Assembly (NCBI RefSeq): GCF_000741575.1
Contig: NZ_JGYV01000010.1
Coordinates: 1-64,000 of the forward strand
Direction of reading: 5' to 3'
DNA: 64,000 nucleotides
Origin: Bifidobacterium cuniculi
Lineage (GTDB): Bacteria; Actinomycetota; Actinomycetes; Actinomycetales; Bifidobacteriaceae
Shown here: piece by piece, positions 1-8,964 of the stretch
Layout of the letters: every line of letters begins with the position of its first letter
How positions within the stretch are numbered: position 1 is the first letter of the stretch
Program-made: the position numbers and the translations under genes
The notes under the pieces: model-generated
What the model was told of the DNA's origin: nothing
The model's database searches: none
Seen by the model: only the letters and a program-made list of their open reading frames with translations

Positions 1-63
1 CGGCGCCGGACGGCGCGGACAGGAAGGCGGCGCGCCGCGGCGAGGGACGAACGGGAGGAGTGA
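1..63 (+). CDS. C-terminal tail of an upstream gene (partial)
   Basis: Frame 1 is open from the window edge to a TGA at 61-63, encoding about 20 mostly Arg, Ala and Glu residues. The stop sits beside the GGGAGGAG that serves as ribosome binding site for the next gene, which fits the tight packing of this operon. In related actinobacterial conjugation modules the gene before the SCO6880-like gene often encodes a polytopic channel protein, but nothing in these 20 residues shows that. Function unknown. Confidence 0.35.
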   Translation, partial: RRRTARTGRRRAAARDEREE

Positions 64-69
64 TGTCCA

Positions 70-1554
70 ATGGCTTCTAACACGACGTACGGCGACTACA
101 TGCGCGACATGCCCGGCGGCCTGCGCAACATCGGCATGCCGCTGACGATCGCCGCGATCGCGATCCTCGTGGTCGGCATCTTCGTGATGATGGCGAACCC
201 GCTCGTCGCGCTGGCGATCCTGGCGGTGGGCGAGGGGACGGTCGCGGTCCTGGCGGTGCGCGACCGCGCCCACCGCAACATCGCCGACCGGCAGCTGGAA
301 CGGGCCGCGTACCGCCGCCAGATCCGCTCGCGCGCCGCCCTGTACCGCTCCGGGATGCTCGCGCCGGTCGAATCCGGCGTGTGCGCGCTGCCGGGCATCT
401 GCTCCGAGGTGACGCTCGTGGAGGCATCCGACCCGTTCGGCCACCGGTTCACGCTCGTGTCGCACGGGCACACGGGCGAGTACGCGCTGCTCATGGCGTG
501 CCAGCCGCAGGGCACCGCGATGGCCGACGACCACGTCGAGGACGCGTACGTGGCGGCCTGGGCGCACGTGCTCGAATCGCTGGCCGACGAGGACGGCGTG
601 GCCCAGCTCGCGGTCACGGTCGACACGGCGCCCGACTCGGGCGTGCGCTTCCGCCGATCCCTGACCCGGCACATGGTCGACGACGCGCCGGACCTGGCCG
701 CCCGCTGCATGCGCCAGGTCATGGACTCGTACGCCCAGGGCGGCGCGTCGAGCGACACGATCCTCACGCTGACGTTCCGCTACCGCGACCGCAAGGGCAA
801 ATGGCTCGACCGTCAGGAGGCCGCGCGCCGCATCGGCCAGCTGATCCCGTCGCTGACGGGCAGGATCACGGACGCGGGCGGCGGCACGCCGCGGTGCATG
901 ACGTCCGACGAGATCGCGCGCCTGGTCGCCCAGGCGTACGATCCGCGCGCCCAGGAGACGATCGAGGAGCGCGACGAGGCGCCGTACGTCGACTGGCGCG
1001 ACGCCGGCCCCGTCGCCGCGGAGGCGCGCTGGGACTACTACCGGCACGATTCGGGCCTGTCCAGGACCTGGCAGATGTGCGACCCGCCGGCCAGCAACGT
1101 CACGAGCGGCACGCTGGCCGCGCTGCTGGGGCCGCTGCGCGACGTCGACCGCAAACGCGTCACCCTGATCTTCCACGCGGTGCCCTCCGACCGCACCGCG
1201 TTCATGGTCGAGCAGAACCGGCAGAAGGCCGTCAACCAGATCAGCCAGGAGAAACGCCCCTCCATGAAGGCGTCGAAACAGATGGCCATGTCGAACCGGC
1301 AGGCCGAGGAGGCCGCGGACGGCGCGGTCCTGGTGTACTTCGGCCTGCTGGTGACCGCGACGGTGCGCGCGGGCGAGCAGGAGGAGGCACGTCTGGAGGC
1401 CGCCAGCCACGCGGTCGAATCCGCGGCCGGCGCCGCGAAGATCAACCTGCGTCCCTGCTACGCGGCGCAGGACACCGGCTTCGCCGCATGCCTGCCGCTC
1501 GGCTTCGACGTGCGCAGCTACAAGCCGTCGACGCTGACCGGATTCATCGGATAG
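70..1554 (+). CDS. SCO6880-like conjugation membrane protein
   Basis: A 494-residue protein with two hydrophobic segments near the N terminus (about residues 22-41 and 44-60) followed by a long soluble region. Length, topology and position directly before a VirB4-like ATPase match the SCO6880 family of actinobacterial type IV secretion loci, where the protein is thought to be part of the membrane complex with the ATPase. I recognise the family from overall architecture and context, not from a catalytic motif. The start at 70 follows GGGAGGAG; an ATG at 63 is in another frame and stops at once. It is the first complete gene of a rightward operon. Confidence 0.7.
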   Translation: MASNTTYGDYMRDMPGGLRNIGMPLTIAAIAILVVGIFVMMANPLVALAILAVGEGTVAVLAVRDRAHRNIADRQLERAAYRRQIRSRAALYRSGMLAPVESGVCALPGICSEVTLVEASDPFGHRFTLVSHGHTGEYALLMACQPQGTAMADDHVEDAYVAAWAHVLESLADEDGVAQLAVTVDTAPDSGVRFRRSLTRHMVDDAPDLAARCMRQVMDSYAQGGASSDTILTLTFRYRDRKGKWLDRQEAARRIGQLIPSLTGRITDAGGGTPRCMTSDEIARLVAQAYDPRAQETIEERDEAPYVDWRDAGPVAAEARWDYYRHDSGLSRTWQMCDPPASNVTSGTLAALLGPLRDVDRKRVTLIFHAVPSDRTAFMVEQNRQKAVNQISQEKRPSMKASKQMAMSNRQAEEAADGAVLVYFGLLVTATVRAGEQEEARLEAASHAVESAAGAAKINLRPCYAAQDTGFAACLPLGFDVRSYKPSTLTGFIG

Positions 1555-1581
1555 GAAAGTCGGATAGGAAAGGAGGACGCC

Positions 1582-3135
1582 ATGGCATGGCGGCGACACG
1601 GCGGGGACATGGACGAGGACGCGTTCAGCGCGGGCGCGCTGGAGGAGCCCGTGAGCGCCGACCGGTCCCACGCGGCCGCGCGCACGACATGGGCCGGCCG
1701 GGCCGGCGTCGGGGGCGGGCGCGCCGCCCTGATGCCGAGCGTCGACGAGTTCTACGGCGCGTCGACGCAGGTGTGCGGCGGTTTCTGGCCGTTCTCCACG
1801 GACATGGCGCTGCCCGTCGACGGCGTGCCGGTCGGCCGGTCCCTGGCGACGGGCGCGGCCGTGTGCTGCGACCCGATCAGCTGGTTCAAAGCGGGGATCA
1901 TCGAGCAGCCCTCCATGTTCGTCATGGGGCTGCCCGCGATCGGCAAGAGCACGTTCGTGCGCCGCCAGGTGTGGGGGCTGGCCGCCCTGGGCATGCACGC
2001 GATCATCCCGGGCGACCTCAAACCCGACTACGCGCCGCTCACGCGCATGCTCGGCGGCCAGGTCATCCGGCTGGGCGCCGGCGTGGGCTCGATCAACATC
2101 ATGGACCCCGGCGACGTGCATGCGGCGCTGCGCCATGTGACGGGCGACGCGCGCGCGGACATGCTCGCCGACTGGCACGAGAGGCGCAAGACGCTGCTCG
2201 AGATCGTGCTCACCATCTCGCGTTCGGGCCGCGCCGACGGCGCGCGCACCGTCTCGGACGTGGAATCCAACATCCTGTCCACCAGCCTGCAGATCCTGCA
2301 CGAGCATACGGGCGGCGACGCGGTGCCCCCGGTCGTCGCCGACCTGCGCGACCTCATCCAGGCGGGCCCCGACGCGGTGCGCGCCGCAGCCGTGTTCGAC
2401 GCCCCCGACGACGACGAACGCTACCGGCGGGCCACCCGGGACCTGATCGCCAGCCTGCACGGCATCGCCAACCCGCGCGGCCGGTACGGGCGGCTGTTCT
2501 GCGAGCAGACCACCGAGCACGTCGACCTGACGCGTCCGGTGGACTGGGACATCAGCGCGCTGGCCCAGGGCGGCGACGACGTGGTCGCGGCCACCCTCGC
2601 CGCGACCTGGACGAGCGCGTTCGCCGCCAAGAACAAGGCGGACGTGCTCGCCGACGCGGGCCTCGCCCCGGCGCGCAACCACGTGATCATCCTTGATGAG
2701 ATGCACCGCGCGCTGCGCGCCAGCCCGCTCATGGTCGACTCGCTCGACCTGCTCACCCGCCTTAATAGACAGTGGGGCGTCGGGCAGATCATGATCACGC
2801 ACACGTTCGCCGACCTCATGTGCCTGGACACCGCCGCCCAGAACGCCAAGGCGCGCGGATTCGTGGAACGCTCGAAGATCAAGGTCCTCGGCGCCCTGAG
2901 CCGCACCGAAGTGTCGCGCTTCCTGCGCTCCGAGAGCGGCCTGCCGGTGTCGGCGCGCGAGGAGGACCTGCTCGACGACTGGGCCACGCCGACCAACTTC
3001 CGCGCCCACGCCGCCCTCAAGGGCATGGGCAAGTTCCTGATCAAGCTCGGAGGGCTGCCCGGCATCCCCATCTCGCTGGAGCTGTGCGACCTGGAACGCG
3101 GCGGATTCAACGACACGAACGCCAAATGGCACTGA
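1582..3135 (+). CDS. VirB4/TraC-like conjugation ATPase
   Basis: A 517-residue P-loop ATPase. The Walker A motif GLPAIGKST lies at residues 116-124 and a Walker B-like VIILDEMHR near residue 370. A segment with NRQWG followed by MITHTF lies about 20 residues after Walker B, as in VirB4/TraC and HerA-FtsK relatives. Such ATPases power assembly of the type IV secretion channel and DNA export at the inner face of the membrane. The gene follows the SCO6880-like gene by 27 bases with AGGAGG before the ATG. At 517 residues it is shorter than typical VirB4 (about 800); in this actinobacterial arrangement the preceding SCO6880-like protein may supply the missing N-terminal part. A TraG-like coupling protein is encoded separately at 4.7 kb, so this one is the secretion ATPase. 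Confidence 0.8.
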   Translation: MAWRRHGGDMDEDAFSAGALEEPVSADRSHAAARTTWAGRAGVGGGRAALMPSVDEFYGASTQVCGGFWPFSTDMALPVDGVPVGRSLATGAAVCCDPISWFKAGIIEQPSMFVMGLPAIGKSTFVRRQVWGLAALGMHAIIPGDLKPDYAPLTRMLGGQVIRLGAGVGSINIMDPGDVHAALRHVTGDARADMLADWHERRKTLLEIVLTISRSGRADGARTVSDVESNILSTSLQILHEHTGGDAVPPVVADLRDLIQAGPDAVRAAAVFDAPDDDERYRRATRDLIASLHGIANPRGRYGRLFCEQTTEHVDLTRPVDWDISALAQGGDDVVAATLAATWTSAFAAKNKADVLADAGLAPARNHVIILDEMHRALRASPLMVDSLDLLTRLNRQWGVGQIMITHTFADLMCLDTAAQNAKARGFVERSKIKVLGALSRTEVSRFLRSESGLPVSAREEDLLDDWATPTNFRAHAALKGMGKFLIKLGGLPGIPISLELCDLERGGFNDTNAKWH

Positions 3136-3150
3136 CAAGGAGGAGACGCG

Positions 3151-3586
3151 ATGCACGAGGACGGCTACGAGGAGATGGGCGCCGTATGCGAGGCCCTGGA
3201 ACGCGCGGGCGCCGACCCGCGCGGCCTGCGGCGCGTCGAGTTCGACCTGCCCGGCCGCACCCTGCACGGCTGGGCGCTCGACGACGGGCGCCTGCCGCAG
3301 TCCGTGCGCACGGCGCTGCCGCACGGATGGGGCGTGCGCCCCGCCGCGCAGGGCGACGACGAGACGCTGTCGGCGGGCCATGGGCGCCTGGTCGGCCACC
3401 GCATGGACATCGTCGCCCCGCCGGCCCTGGCCGAGGCCATCGACACGGGGGCCCGTGGCCGCCGTCGACGGCGACGACTGGGGGTTCACGGACATGCGCA
3501 CGCTCGCCGGCGACGCCGGATGGGGATACCCCAATCCCGCCTGCGCGTGCGGGGCGGAGCCCGGCGCGCCCGGGGCGAGGCGATGA
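3151..3586 (+). pseudogene. Hypothetical ICE protein, frameshifted
   Basis: The reading frame opens after AAGGAGGAG at ATG 3151 and codes well to about residue 99 (ending PALAEAIDTG). Just inside a run of five G at about 3446-3451 the good coding frame moves by one: the continuation GPVAAVDGDDWGF and so on ends at TGA 3584-3586, overlapping the next ATG as ATGA, exactly as other operon junctions here. Removing one G restores a protein of about 144 residues. Without the change the first frame runs on as low-quality Arg-rich sequence into the next gene. The cause is either a real inactivating insertion or a homopolymer sequencing error. No family recognised. Confidence 0.65.
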
Positions 3587-4164
3587 GACTGACGCCCCCG
3601 TCGGGAGGCGACCTGCGCGCCCGGACCCGGCACGCGGCCGCACGCTACCTGTTCGAGGGCAGCACGCGCGGCGGCTTCGACCCGCATGTGCGCGCCCGCT
3701 GGGCCGAGGCCGCGCGCACGGCCTGGACGCGCACCCTGCAGGGCCGCGGCTGCATGGACGACACGGCCCTCGTATCGGTGGGGCTGCGCTACCAGCGCGA
3801 GGACCTCATGCGCGCCCTGCTGTCCATGACGCTCGCCCCGGACGGCGCGCCGGGCATGGACCGCGACGCGGTGCTGCGCGCGGCCTGCGCGCCGCGCGGC
3901 GCCGACATGCGGCTGACGCGCGCGATCCGCGCCGTCGGGGCGATCGGCGCCACCTGCGACGACCCGGCGCAGCGCACGGCCATGGGCGCGATGCTGTGCG
4001 TGCTCGACCTGGCCGCGGGCCGGCCCGGGGACGCGCTCGTCGACGCGCTCGACGTGCTGGACGGCGACGACGCGCACCCGTGGGCGCGCGGCGTGCTCGC
4101 CGTGCTGCCCGACCCGCCGTGCGCATGTGGTCCGCGGGACGCGCGCACGGATGCGAGCATGTGA
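3583..4164 (+). CDS. DUF4192-like hypothetical protein
   Basis: A 193-residue soluble, Ala/Arg-rich protein starting at an ATGA overlap with the stop of the restored upstream frame. The middle and C-terminal parts (a TRAIRAVGAIGA segment, then a segment about daily load and size such as RTAMGAMLCVLDLAAGRPGDA) resemble the helical repeats of actinobacterial DUF4192 proteins, which are often seen on mobile elements; the match is by eye and weak. It has no signal peptide, membrane segment or catalytic motif. It sits between the VirB4-like and SSB-like genes, so a transfer-related role is possible but unproven. Confidence 0.55.
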   Translation: MRLTPPSGGDLRARTRHAAARYLFEGSTRGGFDPHVRARWAEAARTAWTRTLQGRGCMDDTALVSVGLRYQREDLMRALLSMTLAPDGAPGMDRDAVLRAACAPRGADMRLTRAIRAVGAIGATCDDPAQRTAMGAMLCVLDLAAGRPGDALVDALDVLDGDDAHPWARGVLAVLPDPPCACGPRDARTDASM

Positions 4165-4222
4165 TGGAGACGGCGCGCCGGCGACGGACCGGCGCGGCCG
4201 CACCCTCGCGGAAGGAGACATG

Positions 4223-4669
4223 ATGCAGGCGATGCAGACAGTGCGCGGCAACCTAGCCGCCAACCCGGTGTTCTGGCCCGAGAAACCCGACGACCGTGGC
4301 GTCATGCTGCCGGCCAGATGGTCGGCGACCGTGCTGGAGAGCCGCCGCGTGCGCGGCGCCGACGGCGAATGGCGCGATGACCCGCGCGGACCGGTCGCGG
4401 TCGCGGTCAACGTGTACGGGGCCGCGGCGATGACGCTCGCGCGATGCGACATGCACCGCGGCGACCCGGTCGTCGCGATCGGCGAGCAGGTGCGCGTCGA
4501 CTCCTACATGACGCGTGAGGGGGAGCCGGCCGCCCGGTTCGAGCTGACCGCGGCCGCCGTGTGCTTCGACACGATCCTGCTGCGCCGGCGCGCCGAGCAC
4601 GCCGCGGACCGCAGCCGCCCGTACGCCGAACGCGAGGCCGCGCCGGACGCGGCCGGCACGGAGGCGTGA
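4223..4669 (+). CDS. Single-stranded DNA-binding-like protein
   Basis: A 148-residue protein with the order of features of a bacterial SSB OB-fold: GNLAANPVFW near the N terminus, a WRDD turn, VAVNVYGAAA, then GDPVVAIGEQVRVDSY and a final beta strand. The tail after the OB-fold is short and charged, without the usual acidic DDDIPF-type tip, so it may not recruit the host partners of chromosomal SSB. I chose ATG 4223 because AAGGAG ends five bases before it; ATG 4220 is also possible. SSBs on conjugative elements coat the transferred strand in donor or recipient. It lies just before the coupling-protein gene. Confidence 0.72.
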   Translation: MQAMQTVRGNLAANPVFWPEKPDDRGVMLPARWSATVLESRRVRGADGEWRDDPRGPVAVAVNVYGAAAMTLARCDMHRGDPVVAIGEQVRVDSYMTREGEPAARFELTAAAVCFDTILLRRRAEHAADRSRPYAEREAAPDAAGTEA

Positions 4670-4671
4670 GC

Positions 4672-6435
4672 ATGGACGTCAACCCGCACCTGCAGACCAA
4701 CCGCATCGCCGACCTGGGCTCCACGGTGCGCCCCAGCCGCAGGATCGCGCTCGTGTGCATCCTGTGCGCCGTGGGCGTGCTCGCCGCGTTCGCCGCGGCG
4801 GCGATGGGCGAGGGCCGCGCGTTCGACCTGTTCGCCATGCTCGCCGTGTCCGCCGGCCGGTGGCGGCCCGAGGCGGCCACATGGTGGCGGTTCGCCGCGA
4901 TCATGGCCGCGGCGGGCGCGGCAGCCCTGGCCGCGTCCCTCGCCTGGAGGCGTCGTCCGGGCCGCGCGGCGGGACGCGGCGAGACGCGCGTCGACGTGTA
5001 CGCGGCGGCCATGGGATACGGCGAGGCGACGCGCAAACTGTCTCGCGAGCACGCGCAGGACATGGCGCGCCGCCTGGTCGCCGACTGGGACGCGGCGACG
5101 ATGGAGCCCGGATACCCGTTGGGCGTCAACCTCAAGGACCGGCGCCCGATCAGCACCAGCTGGGAGGACATGGTCGTCGTGTTCGCCGGCCCGCGCTCGG
5201 GAAAATCCCTGTGCTACGCGATCCCCGCGGTCAACTCCGCGCCCGGGCCGTGCCTGGCGACCAGCAACAAGGGCGACATCATCGACAACACGCGCGCCGT
5301 GCGCGAACACCGCTTCCCCGACGGGCGCATCTGGGTGTTCGACCCCGAACGCATCGCCGACCCCGGGCGCGGTCGCGCGAACTTCGTATGGGACCTGGTG
5401 GGCGCGATCCGCACCCTGGCCGACGCCAAACGCGTCGCCGACTGCTGGCGGTACGCGTCCGGCCAGCCCCAGACCGGCGGCGACGACTTCTTCCCGGGCA
5501 CCGCCGCCCAGCAGCTCGCCGACTACCTGTTCGCCGCGCATCTGGGCGGACGGCCGATCAGCGACGTGTTCCGATGGGCCAGCAACGAGCGCGACGACGA
5601 GGCCGCCCAGATCCTGCGCCGCCACGGCGGCTACGACAACATCGCCGCCCGCGTCGCCTCCGTGATCGCGCTGACGCCCGAGACCCGCTCGGGCGTGTTC
5701 GGCTCCCTGCAGACCATGGTCGCGTTCCTGGCCGACCCCGACCTGCTCGACTGGGTCGAACCGCGCGAGGGCGACCCCCGGCCCGTGTTCGACGCGCGCG
5801 AGTTCGCGCTGGGCCACGACACGCTCTACCTGCTGAGCGCGCAAGGCAGGCCGAGCACCGCGCTGACGGCCGCGTTCACCGCGATGACCGCGTTCACTGC
5901 GTTCAACATCGCCCAGGGCGAATGCGCGTCCAACAACCGGCGCCTGCCCGTGCCGCTGTGCCTCGTGCTCGACGAGGCCGCGAACATCTGCCGCTGGCCC
6001 GAACTGGCCGACGTGTACAGCTACTTCGGATCGGCCGGCATCCCGATCATGACGATCTGGCAGAACCCCGACCAGGGCAAGGCCGCGTTCGGCGAGACCA
6101 ACTTCGGCTCGCTGTTCAACAACGCCAACACCCTGGTGTACATCGGCGGCATCAAGGACGCGAAATGGCTGGCCGACATCTCCGGCCTGGTCGGCCAGCG
6201 CGACATCGTGCGCGGCTCGGTCAACGTCGACTCGCGCGGATCCAGGAGCGTGAACCGCTCCATCCAACGCGAGAACATCCTCGACGTGTCCGACCTGGCC
6301 GAATGGCCCGTCGGACGCGCGCTGGTCCTCGCCTCGCAATGCCGCGCGCAGATCGCGCGCACCGTGCCATGGACCGAGCACCGCCAATGGGCCGACCTCG
6401 TCAACGCGGCCCGGCACACGAAGGAGGCGGCATGA
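4672..6435 (+). CDS. Type IV coupling protein, VirD4/TraG family
   Basis: A 587-residue membrane ATPase. Two transmembrane segments lie at about residues 24-44 and 72-92, then the Walker A motif GPRSGKS (173-179) and the Walker B motif CLVLDEAA near 430. Between them are stretches typical of TraG/VirD4, such as LATSNKGDIID after Walker A; IPIMTIWQNPDQ follows Walker B. Coupling proteins dock the relaxase-DNA complex to the secretion channel at the inner membrane face. The ATG at 4672 sits two bases after the SSB-like stop; longer upstream starts run through that gene and are rejected. It ends in an ATGA overlap with the next gene, implying coupled translation. Confidence 0.92.
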   Translation: MDVNPHLQTNRIADLGSTVRPSRRIALVCILCAVGVLAAFAAAAMGEGRAFDLFAMLAVSAGRWRPEAATWWRFAAIMAAAGAAALAASLAWRRRPGRAAGRGETRVDVYAAAMGYGEATRKLSREHAQDMARRLVADWDAATMEPGYPLGVNLKDRRPISTSWEDMVVVFAGPRSGKSLCYAIPAVNSAPGPCLATSNKGDIIDNTRAVREHRFPDGRIWVFDPERIADPGRGRANFVWDLVGAIRTLADAKRVADCWRYASGQPQTGGDDFFPGTAAQQLADYLFAAHLGGRPISDVFRWASNERDDEAAQILRRHGGYDNIAARVASVIALTPETRSGVFGSLQTMVAFLADPDLLDWVEPREGDPRPVFDAREFALGHDTLYLLSAQGRPSTALTAAFTAMTAFTAFNIAQGECASNNRRLPVPLCLVLDEAANICRWPELADVYSYFGSAGIPIMTIWQNPDQGKAAFGETNFGSLFNNANTLVYIGGIKDAKWLADISGLVGQRDIVRGSVNVDSRGSRSVNRSIQRENILDVSDLAEWPVGRALVLASQCRAQIARTVPWTEHRQWADLVNAARHTKEAA

Positions 6436-7430
6436 GCGAGAACAACGCTGTCCAGTTCTTCGGCCGGTTCCGCCGTCCCGGCGCATCCGAACCGGCCGCC
6501 GCCGCGCAGCCCGCACGGCGGCAGACGGCCCCGGAGGCGCCGGATCCGGGCGACGGCGCCGAACAGGCGCCCATGCCGGCGCCCGCCCCCATGGGACCGC
6601 CGCCCGCGCCGACCACCACGCAGCTGCAGGAGGCCGCGCGCCTGATCGTGCGCGCCGAGGGGCACTCCCTGGCGACCCTGCTGTTCGGCGCGATGATCGA
6701 GGAGAGCATCGACGCGTCGGGCCACGACGCCACCGACATACGGCCCCGGAGTCACACGCCGGCACACGCCGCAGACGCCGACCCGGCCGCCGAGACGCGC
6801 GACGGCCACGACGACACCGATACCGGACGGGGCGGCCCCGCCGCCGACGCGCCGCAGGACGGGCCGGACGCGGCGCAGGAGGACATGGACGCGCCCGGGC
6901 CGGCCGAAGACGAGGCAGAGCCGGACGCGAACGCGCCCGAGGTGGCCGACTACCGCGTCATCGGACAGTTCGGCGAACGCGCGCGCGACCTGTACTACCG
7001 CAACCTGCCGGCGTTCGTCGAGGGCTTCGTCGCGCACGTGCTCGCCTTCCAGCAGAACACGTCCTCGCCGTACCGGTGGGTCGAGGACTGGTGGCGCTGG
7101 CCCCAGATCGTGTTCCCCCTGGACGCGTTGTGGCGCGGCTACGAGGCCGCCCGCAAACAGCCGGCCGGCATGATGGTCTGGTACATGCAGCTGTACGGGG
7201 TCCTCGACCGCGTGTTCAACCCGGACCGCGGCATCGTCGCCTCGCTGCCCGCCGTGCAGACCTACACCGACCGGGGACAGCCCTTGCCGTGCGCGCCGCC
7301 GCCCGCCGACTGGCGGCAGCGCATCACCGCCACGCTCGCCGTCGGACACGACGAACCCCTGCCGGCAGGCGGGCGCGAGGACACGGGACGCGCGCCGCGC
7401 GGCCCACGATACGCAGAAAGGACGCAATGA
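6432..7430 (+). CDS. DUF4913 domain protein
   Basis: A 332-residue protein. The first 165 residues are low-complexity (Ala, Pro, Asp, Glu) and probably disordered. From about residue 170 a compact domain follows with the DUF4913 pattern: FVEGFVAHVLA, then WVEDWWRWPQ, LDALWRGYE and VWYMQLYGVLDRVF. This domain is common in actinobacterial conjugative plasmids and ICEs, but its biochemical role is unknown. Translation starts in an ATGA overlap with the coupling-protein gene, which suggests that it acts with that protein or the relaxosome. No signal peptide or membrane segment is visible. Confidence 0.7.
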   Translation: MSENNAVQFFGRFRRPGASEPAAAAQPARRQTAPEAPDPGDGAEQAPMPAPAPMGPPPAPTTTQLQEAARLIVRAEGHSLATLLFGAMIEESIDASGHDATDIRPRSHTPAHAADADPAAETRDGHDDTDTGRGGPAADAPQDGPDAAQEDMDAPGPAEDEAEPDANAPEVADYRVIGQFGERARDLYYRNLPAFVEGFVAHVLAFQQNTSSPYRWVEDWWRWPQIVFPLDALWRGYEAARKQPAGMMVWYMQLYGVLDRVFNPDRGIVASLPAVQTYTDRGQPLPCAPPPADWRQRITATLAVGHDEPLPAGGREDTGRAPRGPRYAERTQ

Positions 7431-8515
7431 TGGGCGGACAGGACGCGGAGGACGGCCTCGACCAGCTGCTCTCCAATATGAACACCCAATGCGCGCAGAC
7501 CCTCAGCCGGCTGCACGTGTGGATCGACCGCAAGAACCACGAGCTCAAAGCCAGATATGAGCAGCGCCAACGCGAGGCGCGCCAGGAGACGCTGCACGAG
7601 CGGCGCGAGCAGGAGGCCGAGGCCAGACGCCTGGAGGCGCAGCGCGCAGCCCTGCACCAATGGGAGACGGCCAACCGCGCCCGGCTCAACGAGGGGTTCG
7701 AGTACACGCTCGAGCAGAGCGTCCTGTCGGGCCGCGCCGGCGAACTCGACGACCGCAGCCTGCTGCGCGCATGGATCGTCGGCGAGCAGCTCGAGGGCGC
7801 GGACCCCGGATGGGCGGCGAAACTCGAGCGCGCGCAACGCGTCATGCGCGACGAATGGACACGGCGCCACGGCGAGGGGGACATCGCCGCCGTCGCCTGC
7901 CAGCACACGAACCGGGCCGTCATCACCTACGCGACGCACGGCGCCGACCTGGACGCCACGCTCGACGCGCTGCGCAAGGGAGGCATCCCCGTGCGCCTGC
8001 AACGCGCCGACGACCCGCAGGGGTTCCTGGCCGACCACCCGGCGGGCTTCCGCGTGCAGACCCGGTGGGGAGGCCAATGGTACGGGTGGGACGAAACGCG
8101 CATCCACGACGCCGTCATGCGCGCCGCCAACGAGGACATCGACTCCGACGGCGTCGACGACGCCATCGCCTACCTCAAGGACCTCGACCTCGACGAATCC
8201 GCGCCCGCCGACCGCACCGCCGCCGGCATCGAACCGGCCGAGACCAGCGAGATCGAACGCGGCGAACTGCGCGACGCCGCGCCCGACGGGGCGACGGAGA
8301 CGACCACGGCCGACTTCGAACAGGACGCGGCCGACATGGACGCCCGCGGCATGTTCGACATGACGCAGACGCAGACCGGCGGCGACGACGTATTCGGCAT
8401 GTGGTCGGTCGTCGACGAAAGCGACATGGCCGCATCCTCGGACGAGCCCGGCCCCGCACCCGTCCTCGACCCGCGCGGCTTCGAACGGCGCGCGGCCGAG
8501 GCCGCCGCCATCTGA
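7427..8515 (+). CDS. Coiled-coil protein of the transfer operon
   Basis: A 362-residue protein. Residues of about 35-90 are rich in Glu, Arg, Gln and Ala in a pattern expected of a long coiled coil (many ER, RR and EA pairs). A mixed alpha/beta part follows with VITYATHGADLDATLDALRKGG and RWGGQWYGWDE, then an acidic, probably disordered tail. The start ATG 7427 overlaps the previous stop, with AAAGG five bases upstream. I do not recognise a family. Its central DLDATLDAL segment recalls DNA-processing proteins of plasmids, but I would not assign a function. Confidence 0.65.
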   Translation: MMGGQDAEDGLDQLLSNMNTQCAQTLSRLHVWIDRKNHELKARYEQRQREARQETLHERREQEAEARRLEAQRAALHQWETANRARLNEGFEYTLEQSVLSGRAGELDDRSLLRAWIVGEQLEGADPGWAAKLERAQRVMRDEWTRRHGEGDIAAVACQHTNRAVITYATHGADLDATLDALRKGGIPVRLQRADDPQGFLADHPAGFRVQTRWGGQWYGWDETRIHDAVMRAANEDIDSDGVDDAIAYLKDLDLDESAPADRTAAGIEPAETSEIERGELRDAAPDGATETTTADFEQDAADMDARGMFDMTQTQTGGDDVFGMWSVVDESDMAASSDEPGPAPVLDPRGFERRAAEAAAI

Positions 8516-8528
8516 CGGAGGGGGCGTC

Positions 8529-8942
8529 ATGGACCAGCCGCAGGACCTGCGATACCGGATCGAACGCTACGAGGACGGCACGCTGTGCGTGACCGCGACA
8601 TGCCCGCCCGACCCCGACGACGTGCGCATGGCGGCCGACCTGGGATGGGACGGGCCCGCGCGCGGCGACTGGCAGACGATCACCGTCGCCGCGCCCACGC
8701 TGCCCGCCGGCGGCGACCGCATCGCCGTGGGCGCCTACCGGATCGACGGCGAACTGACACGCCGCGCCTTCGCCGACCTCGGCCTCGAGGAGCGCGCAAG
8801 CATACGGATCGGGCCGCACCGGGCGCGGGTCGTCATCGCGGACCTGCCCGCCGACTGGCGCGACAACCCGTTGGTCGACACCGACATCCCCGGCCCCATG
8901 CCGGACCCCGGCCCGCCGGCCGCGCACGCATTCACCCGCTGA
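8529..8942 (+). CDS. Hypothetical protein
   Basis: A 137-residue soluble protein behind a clear GGAGGGGG ribosome binding site, 13 bases after the preceding gene. It begins with a beta-rich stretch (YRIERYEDGTLCVTA) and ends in a Pro-rich tail. No family, signal or membrane segment seen. Its place between the coiled-coil and zincin genes in one uninterrupted operon suggests a shared transfer role. Confidence 0.6.
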   Translation: MDQPQDLRYRIERYEDGTLCVTATCPPDPDDVRMAADLGWDGPARGDWQTITVAAPTLPAGGDRIAVGAYRIDGELTRRAFADLGLEERASIRIGPHRARVVIADLPADWRDNPLVDTDIPGPMPDPGPPAAHAFTR

Positions 8943-8964
8943 GCGCATGGAGGAAGGAACGACG

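Noticed and set aside
381-2696. 771-codon Arg-rich open frame on the plus strand across two transfer genes
   Set aside because: It is a shifted shadow of the SCO6880-like and VirB4-like genes; composition is RRRGRR-type as expected of off-frame reading in GC-rich DNA.
3440-3460. Programmed ribosomal frameshift at the G run
   Set aside because: No slippery heptamer of known type, no stimulating structure seen and no fused product of recognisable family; mutation or sequencing error is simpler.
4504-6765. 753-codon minus-strand frame opposite the coupling protein
   Set aside because: Antisense shadow; the plus-strand TraG has Walker motifs, membrane spans and coupled starts.
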